From Meloidogyne chitwoodi (lineage: Eukaryota > Nematoda > Chromadorea > Rhabditida > Meloidogynidae), in contig JACZZP010000010.1 in the NCBI GenBank assembly GCA_015183035.1, positions 930,001 through 994,000 of the forward strand: a stretch of 64,000 nt of DNA. Direction: 5' to 3'. Numbering within the stretch: the first letter of the stretch is position 1; each line of letters opens with the position of its first letter. The notes below the pieces were generated by a model. The model was not told where the DNA came from, did no database searches, and saw only the letters and a list, made by a program, of their open reading frames with translations. The translations under genes were made by a program, and so were the position numbers. Shown one piece after another: positions 37,535 to 48,498 of this stretch.

Positions 37535-40500
37535 ATGGATAAAACTAAGATAAAAAGTTCATTTCTTATAATATCCGGCTATGAATTTAAAATTGCTGCT
37601 GAAAAAAATATTGAATTGTCCAGTGAGTTTCTAATGTTACCTGTCGATACTGGTAAAGAAACAATTCTTGCATCACTTTCTTTTAAACATGTCATTTATG
37701 TTGAGGTATTTTTTAATTTTTTAATCAAATACTTATTAAATAGTTGATGGATAATTCCGAACAAAAGGGTGCTGGTTTAGTCCTTCATGTTAATAATTTT
37801 ATGATGGGCAAATTACAACAATACTTGGTAGTAGAAGGCAATAAATTGATGGATTATCAATGTTCTTATTCACGAAACAAGTAAGTCAAGAACATTAATT
37901 ACACTTAAAAATTAGCTTTAAGAATTAACTTGGTTACTTTCTATTTACAAGATCTGCTTTTAATCTTTTCAAAACAATTCAAAATTTAGGCTTATTGTAT
38001 TAGACATACTTAACTGTGACCATGAAAACATGCATCATATTCGCCAAATTCTTAGCAATGCTAGTTTGTTTCATCATAACTATGTTGTGCAACAAATGAA
38101 CAAGAATAAAAAATCGAAGTTGGACATCGCTGTTCAATTTATGGGTAAGTTAACTATCCTTTTGTAGTTTTTATTACTCATTTTATTTAAGTTTTAATTT
38201 CACACAATCAATGGACAGTTCTTCTTAGCACATTGAATAACATAGGTTATTTATAATTTTTTATATTTAACGCATATTTTTAGGACGAATTCTTACGATA
38301 AATTATGAACGGTCACCCCCTCGCCTTTCAATGACAGAAAATAATGACCATGGATACATTCCTCCTCGAAGAGTGATAAGTACCAATCATGTTAACATTA
38401 ATCAACAGCATCAATCCTTCTCCAGGCAACAACGACCTCTTACACCACAACAGCCGATTATACTGAAATCACATTTATATCCTACTACAATAACGGCTGT
38501 TGAGAATAATCATATTCAAGAAAAATTTCCAGCTAAAAAAATTTTGTCCAATCGTCTTTTCCCTAACGAAAACCATCATCAGTCTGTTGATATCCAATCG
38601 CTTCCTTCAACTTATCATCATCTGCATCCTTTACAACCGTCCTTACAGCAAGCAGATTTTCCTCCTCAGCAAACATTTTCTCAACAACCTCAGTCAGGTT
38701 TCTAATGACTTAAAATTATTTTATTTCCAACCAATTTAGATTATCAACAACCACAATCAATCTATCAGCAGCAAGTTACGCAGCAAGAGTCACATTTAAT
38801 TACACCTGAGAAACCATTGCGTTTGTTTATTAAGCAGCAGCAAAAATTTAACAATAGAAAAAAGTTGCAGAAACCAGAGGAAATTGATTTGATTGATGAC
38901 GAAGAGAATGGAATGGTTAGATTTTATTTAGAATATAATTATTACTCTGACTGTTAGCCTTATACCTATTTACATTAACATATTAGGGATGGTATCGGTT
39001 TTTTCAATCACCTCTAGTCGTGTGAAATATTACTTATAACATCTAGATTTATATTTCTTTATTTTAGGATTTAGAAACATCATGTTCATCAAAATATCTC
39101 AATGATACATTGTTCTCCTACCCACATAATACCAAGGACAGCTGTTCCGTACACAATTCAGATCTCAAACATCTTGCATTTGATGTTATGTTAAATGATA
39201 CAATTATTGACTTTTACCTCAAATATATTCACCACAGGTCTCAACTTCTAGTTTATACTTATTCAGTTATTTATTTTATAGTCTTATCCCCGAAGAAAGG
39301 AGAGATCGAATATACATTTTCAATACATTTTTCTTCGGAAGACTAACACAAGCTCCATCACATGGCAAGTCGCAAGTTACAATGGCAACGAAAGTAAAAA
39401 GGGTATCTTTTTTATTTTATTTTAGGAATTTCAATATTTTAGGTCATTTCCAATTTTCAAACTGTTAGAAATTGGACTAAGAAAGTGGATATCTTCTCAA
39501 AGGATTATGTTGTTGTGCCTATAAATGAGGAAATACACTGGTTATTTTCATTTATTGATTGTTTAATCCTATTTAAATTTTAATTTAAAAAGAAATATTC
39601 TGTGTTTTAGGTATTTGGCAATAATTATAAACCCACATGCTGGCGTTTTTGTTACAGACAATGGCTTAGAAAAGAAAACTGACCCTTCTAGTTTCTCTGC
39701 TCCTTACCTTGTTGTTCTTAATTCGGTGTAATATCTGTATTTTTTTTTTATTTTTTTAAATTTTTAGTTAATTGATCCTGCAGTTGATAAGCATCTGGAT
39801 GTTAGGCAACAACTAAGCGAGTATTTATCTTTAGAGTATTCAGACAAACATATGTGTGACGGAAAATATTTTAAGAAAGATTCACTACAAGTAATACAAC
39901 CTACGCTTATTCCCCAACAAAAGGGCTATATCGATTGTGGATTATTCTTATTACATTTTGCTGAGCTTTTCCTTGTCAATCCTCCAAAAGTTTGCAAGAA
40001 TATCTTTAATATTTTTATTTATTTAGACGATCTCGAATCGTGCCTCATTTCGATGTTGGTTCAATGATTTCCAAATTCAGAATAAACGCGATCAGATTCA
40101 ACGGGTAATTCGTGAGATGTCACCTTACGTAAAACCTTCAATGTTTATCTATCAACCATTGCCTAAAAATAACATTAAAAAATCCAAAAAATCTAAGAGA
40201 CAACAATCTCTTTTAGAAGGTTATATTATATATTTTAAATAATTATATTTTTTAGCTTTTCCTTTGATGGGAAGAGATAGGCGTCAAAGTGAATCTAGGC
40301 TCAGTGAGATTTCTACTGATCCACGTTTTTCTGTTTTATATCGTCCCAGATCTTATGATTCACTTCTTTCAGAAAACAAAGAAAGGTGAAATTTTATTTA
40401 ATATTTTATTTATTATTTTCAAAGTTTAGGCCATTAGTTCTTCAACCTCCAACTGTTTCTGGTTGTTTCTTAATATATATGTATATATTTATTAAAATTT

Positions 40501-40571
40501 ATTTTTTTGTTACAGAGATGAGGCGTTATAAAAAAATCAAAAACCCTTTAATAGATGGAATAGTCAAATAA
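37535..40571 (+). CDS. ULP/SENP-type SUMO-specific cysteine protease (C48 family, SENP6/7-like)
   Basis: Such enzymes remove SUMO or trim SUMO chains. ATG at 37535 starts MDKTKIKSSFLIISGYEF. The N-terminal part is followed by a Gln/Pro/His-rich linker (38300-38870), then EEIDLIDDEENGM, which looks like a SUMO-interacting motif. The protease domain starts near 39100 (LNDTLFSYPHN; LAFDVMLNDTIIDFYLKYI; RDRIYIFNTFFFGRLTQA). The catalytic His is in INEEIHWYLAIIINPHAG (codons split by the intron after 39541) and the catalytic Cys in QQKGYIDCGLFLLHF (TGT 39936-39938). The position where SENPs have Asp (LLMDSL) reads VVLNSL here, that is, Asn at about 39720. A basic C-terminal tail ends KKIKNPLIDGIVK, TAA 40569-40571. 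It is followed 153 bp later by pbs-3 on the same strand. Confidence 0.9.
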
Positions 40572-40700
40572 AACGAGTTGATTTTTCATTTATATTTATT
40601 TAATTCCTCAGTTTTTTATATTAAATTTTTTACGAACATTTTATTTCATTTATTACATATATATATGTATAATCTATATTTCTCGTTTTTTATTCTCTTA

Positions 40701-40710
40701 TTATCGTCAG
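40701..40710 (+). promoter_or_regulatory. Probable trans-splice acceptor of pbs-3
   Basis: TTATCGTCAG ends a T-rich tract 14 bases before the ATG at 40725, in the short spacer after the SUMO-protease stop codon. This fits processing of a polycistronic transcript. Confidence 0.5.
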
Positions 40711-40724
40711 ATTTTAAACTAAAA

Positions 40725-41568
40725 ATGTCAAATCCTTTTGCTATACATGGAGGTACAGTTGTTGCAATGAGAGGAAAAGACTGTTTTTGTATTGCTACAG
40801 ACACAAGATTGGGTGATCGCATGGAAACTATAGCATCTAACGTTCAGAAGGTTTGTTGACGGTATTTTATTAATGTTTGTAGTTATAACGGTACATCATG
40901 CGGATTTTTTGGATTTATTTAAAAATTTGATACAGTTAACAATTTTAAACAGGTTCATCTTATTGGTGATAAGCTTTTTGTGGGGTTGGCTGGTTTTAAT
41001 TGCGACACTTCTACCTTTCTGGACAAAATTAAAAAGGCAAAAACCTTGTATGAACTTGAAGAGGATCGTCCTATGAGGCCAAAGGTTTTGTTAGAACGTA
41101 TCTTTAGTTCTACATATTTTAGGTTTTAAAAAATCTTGTTTCAAACATGCTCTATAAGCGCCGATTTGGTCCTTATTTTGTAAATACATTGATTGCGGGT
41201 ATTGATCCAACATCAGATGAACCATTCCTTGCTTGCTCAGATTCAATTGGATGTATGTCAGAATTCAAAGATTTTGGTTGCATTGGTGCAGGTGACGATT
41301 TTGCCATGGCGACTTGTGAAAGTAGGACTCCATTTAACTAAAGACTAATACTTTGAATTTTATTAAGAATTTATCATTGTAACGAAAGTTACTTTTTATT
41401 TAAGCCTTTTGGCGCTCTGATTTAAACAACGAACAATTAACGGAAGCCACCGCTCAAGCAATGCTTGGAATCATCGAGCGTGATGCTGCAACTGGATGGG
41501 GTGCTATTGTTTACACAGTTACAAAGGATGGAATTACTTCGCACGGACTCAAATGCCGACTTGATTGA
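40725..41568 (+). CDS. pbs-3: Proteasome subunit beta type-3
   Basis: Beta-3 is a structural, non-catalytic subunit of the 20S proteasome beta ring. Four exons (40725-40850, 40953-41084, 41123-41321, 41405-41568) give 206 residues, the usual length. MSNPFAIHGGTVVAMRGKDC, FCIATDTRLGDRM, KLFVGLAGFNCDT, NMLYKRRFGPYFVNTLIAGI, and AQAMLGIIERDAATGWGAIV match the beta-3 subfamily throughout; the end KCRLD resembles the family KARMD. As in other beta-3 chains there is no long cleaved propeptide before the GGT. It sits between the SUMO protease and smg-9 with 153- and 195-bp gaps, suggesting one operon. Confidence 0.96.
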
Positions 41569-41745
41569 TTTTTGTGACAGAATTTCGATAAAAAAATTTT
41601 CTTTGTTGATAACATTAATGGCTCTGTGTGAACCATTCATATTAATATTCGATTACATCTTTAAGTAAAAATTTTCAAAATTAAAATCATTCATTTTCTG
41701 TATACTATCGGATTTACTATTATTATAGAATTTATCGTTTTATTT

Positions 41746-41758
41746 TTTAATTGTAAAG
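41746..41758 (+). promoter_or_regulatory. Probable trans-splice acceptor of smg-9
   Basis: A T-rich run ending TTGTAAAG lies five bases before the ATG at 41764 and within the short pbs-3 to smg-9 spacer. Confidence 0.45.
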
Positions 41759-41763
41759 ACAAC

Positions 41764-43907
41764 ATGTTTAAAATTGTAAAAAGAGGGTCCGAGTATGGAA
41801 GTGATCCGGAGCAACCGCGTTCTTCTACAAAATTTGAGCATTTACATAAAAGTGCAATAAAAAATTCAGTAATTGTTAAAAAAATATCTGGAACTGATGG
41901 CGAGAAACGTAATACAAAAGATCTTAATAAAAAAACTGCACCTAAGAATCAAAGTTTATAATGAGCTTGATTACTAATAATGTTTGTTGTAGCTGCACCA
42001 GTAACTACATCAGAACCTACGGATATGGGGGCTTCAATTCAGTTAATTGATGATGAACTAGAATTGCTTGATTCCATCAAGGTGTGTCTTATTTTCTAAT
42101 ATTTTTATCGTTTTATATCAATGCATTCATCCAAGGATTTTCTTTGTGATGCGAACAAAAAGTATACTGTTGTTGGAGCGATTGGATCTCAAGGTTCTCT
42201 TTTATTATTTACACAATGTAAGTATTCCTACCACTGTATACATTAGATTTTGGTATGATTTAGTAAATATATAACACCTTTCCATGTATTCGGCCAACCT
42301 TTTGTCCCGGCCTGATTCTCACGAGAGGAAAGATGCACTAAAAGAGTTTCAAGATTTTATGTATAATTTTCAGGAACTGGAAAATCCACTTTTCTGAGTT
42401 TGTAAGATATTTATCTAACATAAATTGCGTTTCAAAGGTATGCTTGCTGGTAATGATACAATGGACATGTACAGGTATTTTTTTATTAGTGTATACATAT
42501 GTATGTATTGTATAATATATATAATACTTGCAGGCAATATATTTTTCGCCCTTGTGCTCGTGAAGCTGTTGAATCATGTCGATACCAAACGACGAAAATT
42601 TCTATTTTCATTGCTCCAAAGACTAGAGTCTTTTTTCTCGATTGTCAGGTATTATTTTAAATAAAAAATATCAAAATAATTTTTTAAAGCCATTGAATTG
42701 TGCGCCATTATTGGAGGATATTAGTCATTCTTACAGAAGCAAAGCCGGACCTATGGAAAGTTTAGAGCTTGAGGTGACTTAATGAGACTTTATTTATCTC
42801 ATCTATTTTAAACAAGTCACTCCAATTTTTGCTTTTACTCGCAAATGTTTGCCATACTATTTTTCTTTGTATTGATTGGTTTATCGATATGAGCATCATT
42901 CGGCGACTGATGCGTGTAGAACTCTTTACTACATTTTTGAATAAAAGTGAAAGAGGTGTCAATCTAAGTTAGTATTTTTTATTCTTATATGATAAATCCT
43001 ATTCTCTTTTGATGATAAAGTTTATTTTCTTGTATAGTTTGTCTTTTTGTTTTATATATTTTTATTTATACATATGTAAGAGCCATAGGTTGTTTCGTGA
43101 TAACATTTATTAAATTTAGTTGTTCTACATCAAAGAGTGAGGCAACAAGATTTCCATCCATTGTTAGTTGAAGAAAGAATGAGAATATTAAATGGAATAT
43201 TTTCGGGAACTATTTTCAATATAAATGGAGGACTTACACTTTCTAATTTAGGATTTGATGTTTATCAACAAATTAAATCAAATGAGAATTATATTATAAT
43301 AGAAGAAATTAAACCAAGGACGAGAAGCGACATTTGTTTAACAGGTATTAATTAGAGTAATTTTGAGCTCAAAAATTAGATTTTGAATCTTAACAAAAAT
43401 GTTCGCTTCTTTCAGATACTTTTCCTCAAAAAACTAATTCACTTGAGTATTCAACAGTTCTTAATCGTTTGCGTACAAAATTTCACTCTTTACCAAAACG
43501 TGAACTTGCTTCGACGGAAGGAAAATGGTTTAGGACATAAGTGTTATGTATTAAAATATTTATGCATAATTTGTAGGTTTTCTTTTGTGATTGAATGTTG
43601 GGCCAGAATAAAATTGGAGCTTCCTACAATAACTGAAGATGGATGTACTATTAAATGGAACTACCTCAATGTGAAAAATTAAACCAGTTTTCGTATAAAA
43701 TTTTTTTCTTAATTAAAGGACCAGACGGAACCCTCTAGTAGAGATTTTTCAGTAGAGGGTAGCGAAACGGAAGATAATATTCAAATAAATCTTGGATATA
43801 TGACCAAGAAAAAATCTGTAGTAAGAGGACAACAAAAGGAATGGAAAAATAACCAGGGCAAGCCCTGGGGAAAAGAATTCTACAAAGAAAGATACTCTAG
43901 AAATTGA
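41764..43907 (+). CDS. smg-9: SMG-9, nonsense-mediated mRNA decay factor
   Basis: SMG9 pairs with SMG8 to regulate the SMG1 kinase in NMD. The model runs from a basic, Ser/Lys-rich N-terminus (MFKIVKRGSEYGSDPEQPRS) to the G-like domain: IQLIDDELELLDSI, YTVVGAIGSQGTGKSTFLSM (a P-loop formed across introns, one using donor A|GTTTGT near 42397), YIFRPCAREAVESC, RVFFLDCQPLNCAPLLEDI, VCHTIFLCIDWFIDMSIIRR, VLHQRVRQQDFHPLLVEERM and KRELASTEGKWFRFSFVIEC. After an intron at CTCAAT|GTGAAA a last exon (about 43721-43907) adds a charged tail (LGYMTKKKSVVRGQQKEWKN..ERYSRN). An intron-retaining reading would stop earlier, at 43682. The domain order matches human SMG9; exon borders are deduced from phase and homology. 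Confidence 0.88.
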
Positions 43908-44178
43908 GAATGTAGACTAAAATTTTATTTTAATTTACAAATAAACTTATAAAATGTTTGTATAAATCAATAGTCAAAACATGTGATGAATATTTTATAA
44001 TTTTGTGGAATATGGTTGGTCTGCTACATGTGGCATTTTTGAAAGGCTATACGTATTTTTAAATAGAAATACAAAAATAACTAAAAAGCAAAATTTACAG
44101 TGCCATTTAATTGTGCTTTTTAGTGTAATTATATAGCAGTTTTTAAATATTGGTCTCGAGTATATGAGAATAATTCTT
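43908..44178. other. Convergent spacer between smg-9 and vps-32
   Basis: 271 bp AT-rich spacer holding the two facing 3' UTRs. No further feature seen. Confidence 0.7.
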
Positions 44179-45034
44179 TTATGAGCTTGCCCATGCCTCT
44201 AGCTCCGCCATGTCGTCGTCCTCTTTATTCTTCGCCTTTGCTTTTGGCTTGTCTTTTGGTGCATCCGGGAGTTTGTCAGTAATACTAGTAGGAGTCGTGC
44301 CAACATCAAGAAGTTTTTCGTTTATATCCTCCTATAAAAATGTTCATTATACAATACTTTTTGATCAGTTTTTTTCAAAGGGAAACTTATGATATGAAAC
44401 TGCCCTTATCTGACTCTAGAAATAAAAAGTTTACCTCCTGATACTCCTCAAGTTCCTTCAGAAGTTCATCTTCGTCAATGTCATTTTGAAGTCCGGACGG
44501 GTTGGAGATCGCTTGAGTAATTTCATTAGTGACTTCTTGACTCTCTGCGATATCTTCCATAATATCGTGTACCTAAAAACCAGGATAAGAGATGAAAAAA
44601 ATTAAAAAAACAACCTTGTCTACATCCATTCCTTTGTTTATATTTTTTAATGCCGCAGATGTAGATGTCAAGACACCAAAAACTTCAGAATGTAGAGATG
44701 CATTCTCTAATGAGCTTTTTTGATGATGAATTGTATTCAAAATTCCTTCAATTTGTTCGAGGTTTTTCTCGTGACCTTTCTTTTCTTTAAGAGCCTTAAG
44801 TGCCAACCGTTTATTAGTGGTAGCATGTTTCTTTGCTGTTGCAATAGACTGAAAATTTCAAAAAATAACTAAAAATTATAAAGTTTTACATACATTTTCA
44901 ATTTGTTTGCTTATGTGTTCTTGCTTCTTAATTAATAATTCTTCCATTCCAGAAATATTCTGAAGAGCTCCCTGTGCTGTCACTTCCTGCTTTTTATTCT
45001 TCTCACCAAATATTTTGCCGAATATACCACTCAT
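44179..45034 (-). CDS. vps-32: ESCRT-III subunit Vps32/CHMP4 (SNF7 family)
   Basis: Snf7/CHMP4 polymerises on membranes to drive multivesicular body budding and other ESCRT scission. Reading from ATG at 45034: MSGIFGKIFGEKNKK, GMEELLIKKQEHISKQIEN, ATAKKHATTNKRLALKALKE, EKNLEQIEGILNTIHHQK, GMDVDKVHDIMEDIAESQE, and the acidic helix (DEDELLKELEEYQEEDI). A Pro/Lys-rich linker then leads to the C-terminal amphipathic helix MAELEAWASS, the ALIX-binding type of end found in CHMP4. Four exons, roughly 225 residues, normal length. TAA at 44179-44181. It is divergent from TRAPPC13 across a 518-bp promoter region. Confidence 0.96.
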
Positions 45035-45552
45035 TTTTGCCTATCAACTGAAAAATAAATTAACTAATTAATAGGTGACTAATTTATAATAAGCTCTATA
45101 ATCAACATTTGATAAAGAATATAATTTCCAAAGAATACAGCCCGACTCGTTGCGGTAAATTAGTCTTGGAAAATTTTTTGCGTGGCCAGTTCTTTACGAC
45201 AACCTATTAAATGTTCGTATAAGACATTATGAAAAAAATTATAAAAATTTCTTCAAAATATTGTCTCCAAATCCTAACAAATCGCATTAAAAATTTTTCT
45301 TAATAAAAATTTTATTTAACAATAAATACACGTATTTATTTTTTGAGTGCCATTTGCACTCAACTGGTTTGAATTAAAAAAGGACGGCTGACATAATCTG
45401 CAGTCTCTTCTTTGTTAACTCTATTTTTACATGGCTTAATTTCTCGTTTTACTCTGATAATTTTTCAATTTTTGATTTTAAATCAGCAGTTTAATGTGAA
45501 AACTTTAATAAAAGCTCTGAGGAATATTAGCAACTATCTATATTTTGTAATT
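45035..45552. promoter_or_regulatory. Divergent promoter region of vps-32 and TRAPPC13
   Basis: The start codons face away from each other with 518 bp between. T-rich tracts ending in AG (for example ATCAGCAG near 45491) could be trans-splice acceptors for the plus-strand gene. No specific factor sites identified. Confidence 0.55.
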
Positions 45553-47192
45553 ATGACAGAAACGTCTTCGCGCGATCAAAACATTACTATTCAAGGTCTA
45601 CTCTAATAATTTCAAATTTTAATTTGTTTTAGTTATGCGTCTTGCACAGCCAGTTCCTAATGAGGCTACTTTAAAAGTTTGTGGCCCCTCCGATGTGACT
45701 TGTTTAAATGCTGGTAATCAATTCATTGACCTTTCATCAGGTCAATTTCCATTAGTGCCACATATGACGAGTTATCTGATTTTATTAAATATTTTAAAAC
45801 TAATTTAATATTGTTATTTTAGTGATGTATTTCTCGGCGAATGCTTTACATTTTATGTTGCAATTATAAATACAACTGTATTTAAATGCGAACAGATTAA
45901 CATTAAAGTTTTTTAAATATTTTCATATTTAAATTTTTATTCAATTTAGGTTGATATTCAAACGCAACAACAACGTGTTTCTATTGCTGAAACCTCTTAT
46001 GGTAATGTTAGTTTAATGAATAATCAGCAAATTGGACAAATATTTTCATATGAAATTTATGAACTTGGACAACATATGTATGTTGGTAAATTATTGAATT
46101 ATTTATAGGTTAAATTTTAAATATTAATTCATGTGCTACTTTAATTTTTTAAATAACTATTCTAATTTAGACTTGTTTGCACAGTTTCATACATTGGAGA
46201 AAATGATGAGAAGTTAAATCTTAGAAAATTTTTTAAATTTTCTGCTAATAAGCCAGTAGATTTGGTCAATCAAACATTCCATGACTTAAATGTAAGGATT
46301 TTTTCCCTCTATTTTTATATTTTTATTATTCTATCTAAGGACAAAACAACATTTTTTGTGTTCCAAATTCAAAATTTAACATCAAATCCAATTTTTATCG
46401 AGTCTTTAGCTCTTGAAAACTCAAATAATAAGTTGACTTATCAACACGAATTGATTGGCTTTCCATCTTTGGAGAAGTAAATTTATTCATTTCAAATAAT
46501 ATTTTGTTAAAAATTTAAGTAATTCAAAGCCTTTGGATGTGCGAAACATTCATCAATATATCTTCCGAATAACGCCTGATCATCTCGATATAGAGAATTG
46601 GTGGAAAATTATTAATTTTGGAAAGTTAAAAATTGTTTGGCGATCGTCGACGGGTGATAATGGTCAAACATTTTTAAATATTGTAGAAAGGCCTCCATTT
46701 GTTTGCAAGGATTTGAACTTTACTGTTGAAAAGGCACCTAAACGAGCAAAAGCAAATGAAATATTAACGATTGTTTGTAGTATTAAGAATTTAAGGTAGA
46801 TTAATGAAGTAAAATTTTATAGAGTTTTTGGTCAAGAATTTTTAATTTGACATTCTTTATGATTTTTCAATGAGTAATTTCTTAATTTTAATATAAAGTT
46901 TTATATTTTTTACTAGTGATCGCCCATTGGATTTATTACTAAATTTTGATCAAAATATCGGTCCAATTGTTCATTGTTCAGTCAATGAGCAACGCCTCGA
47001 AACAATTTTGCCTGGGCATAACATGCAAATTATGCTTAATGTTTTGCCTTCTGTGAAAGGCTTACATGTATTTTGATTTATTATTTATTATTATTTTTAA
47101 TTTTTTAGAAGATTACAGGGATAAGGTTAACAGACTTGCTATTGAAAAGAACGTTTGAATTTGATGATATTTTTGACATTTTTATTCAGTGA
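45553..47192 (+). CDS. TRAPPC13: TRAPP complex subunit 13 (TRAPPC13)
   Basis: TRAPPC13 is an accessory subunit of TRAPPIII, which tethers vesicles and activates Rab1. ATG at 45553 (MTETSSRDQNITIQ), then VMRLAQPVPNEATL, SDVFLGECFTFYVAIIN, VDIQTQQQRVSI, HILVCTVSYIGENDEKL, RKFFKFSANKPVDL, FFVFQIQNLTSNPIFIESLA, PLDVRNIHQYIFRI, GKLKIVWRSSTGDNG, and the C-terminus ITGIRLTDLLLKRTFEFDDI, with TGA at 47190-47192. The order and motifs (FLGE, HILVC.VSY, RKFFKF, IRLTD..LKRT.E.DDI) match human TRAPPC13. The junction between PHMT and SDVFLGE (about 45770-45823) lacks a frame-keeping GT..AG intron; see findings. Confidence 0.93.
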
Positions 47193-48498
47193 TTTTCTGA
47201 TAAATTTTTTATTAAATTGATTATATATACAATTAATACAGTTGACTGATTTGCTGTTTAGTTTATTTTGTATTATTTTCATTTTACTACTTTTTAAAAT
47301 AATATTTTAATTTTTTTTAATTAAGTTTCTGACTTCTAGAATATTTTCCGTTCATTTATAAACGCAGCATTCAAATCCTGTCATTGACGGGCGTGGAGTT
47401 TCTACCGGTCTACTCCACAGTTTAACCTAACAATCCGGTTTAACTTCCTTTTCCGTCCCCGACGGCAGCAGCTCAAAGCGAGAAGGTCCTGTTTTTTAAA
47501 CGAGGCAGGAGGGTATGGGTGTCATCATCGTTCAGATTCAATCGCAGTTATTGTGCTTATGTCGGAATGAAAATGCTTGTTATTATAGGAAGCTATAAGC
47601 AAAAAACGACAGCAAACAAGAAGGATGATGTGCACGCGACTAAATTGCTTTTTCTTTCCTCTTATAATTAGAAAAGGGAAGGCAGTTTGCAAAGAAAATT
47701 AACTTTGATACGTCGGGTGGTTTCCGTGGCGGCAATCGGTAATGATTGAAGCGGAAAAGTGATAAGGCTGGATTACTTTGGAAGACGTTTAAAAAGAATA
47801 ATTAATAGAGAGGAGCATTTAAGGGATGGGTATAAGTTGGAAGAGAGTTGGTCATGGGTGAAGCGGAAGATGATTAATGGAAGGTGTAGATAACCCGATT
47901 CGCTTCTGTAAAAACTGCTGATGCTTGTTTTACCCCTTCCAAACGGTTTTCAGGCGCGACTTTTCCCGCTTTTATTCCTTTTGCTAAGCTGCCTACCTTA
48001 ATTGCGAGTATGAATAGAATTGGTCGCGGCTTAGAATTGGACGGATAAGCGTGGACGACTGATGATTATTTTGATTGTTTTATAAATAAATGCGCGTATT
48101 GTGGACGATGAAAGACTACCCTCCACCATAACTGCCGCCGGTTGTGTTCGTCCATTTAACTGATACTCATTTTCCCTTCTTTCGCTAAAAAAAAAAGCAT
48201 CAAATCAGAATGAAACAGGCAGTCGGGCGAATTATCAATTAACTGGCTTGTCCGTTAAAGCCTTGCCCACATATATATGTATTTATTTGTTTATGCTTTA
48301 CATTGCCACTCGCAGTTCTATTATTCGGCAGAATATACGAACCATAATTCTCCTAATTTTATAATAATAAAAATATCCTATCAAAATAAATTATTTTGTA
48401 ATATTTTTCATTGAGGAACAGAATTTTTTCACAACTTTACATAACTTATTTTTGAATTTTAGATTTAATTATTTTATAACATAATATTATAATCTATA
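47193..48498. other. Intergenic region with a GC-richer non-coding island
   Basis: 1.3 kb between TRAPPC13 and the MADF gene. About 47340-48260 is clearly less AT-rich than anything nearby, with repeated AAGCGGAA motifs and a small hairpin (GTGGAGT..ACTCCAC near 47393-47418). No reading frame of useful length exists on either strand and no tRNA or rRNA is recognisable. It may be the MADF promoter region, an unannotated non-coding RNA, or exons of an unrecognised gene. Confidence 0.6.

Noticed and set aside
42425..42664. Separate small plus-strand gene within smg-9
   Set aside because: It reads through introns; the parts with conservation are smg-9 exons joined in frame.
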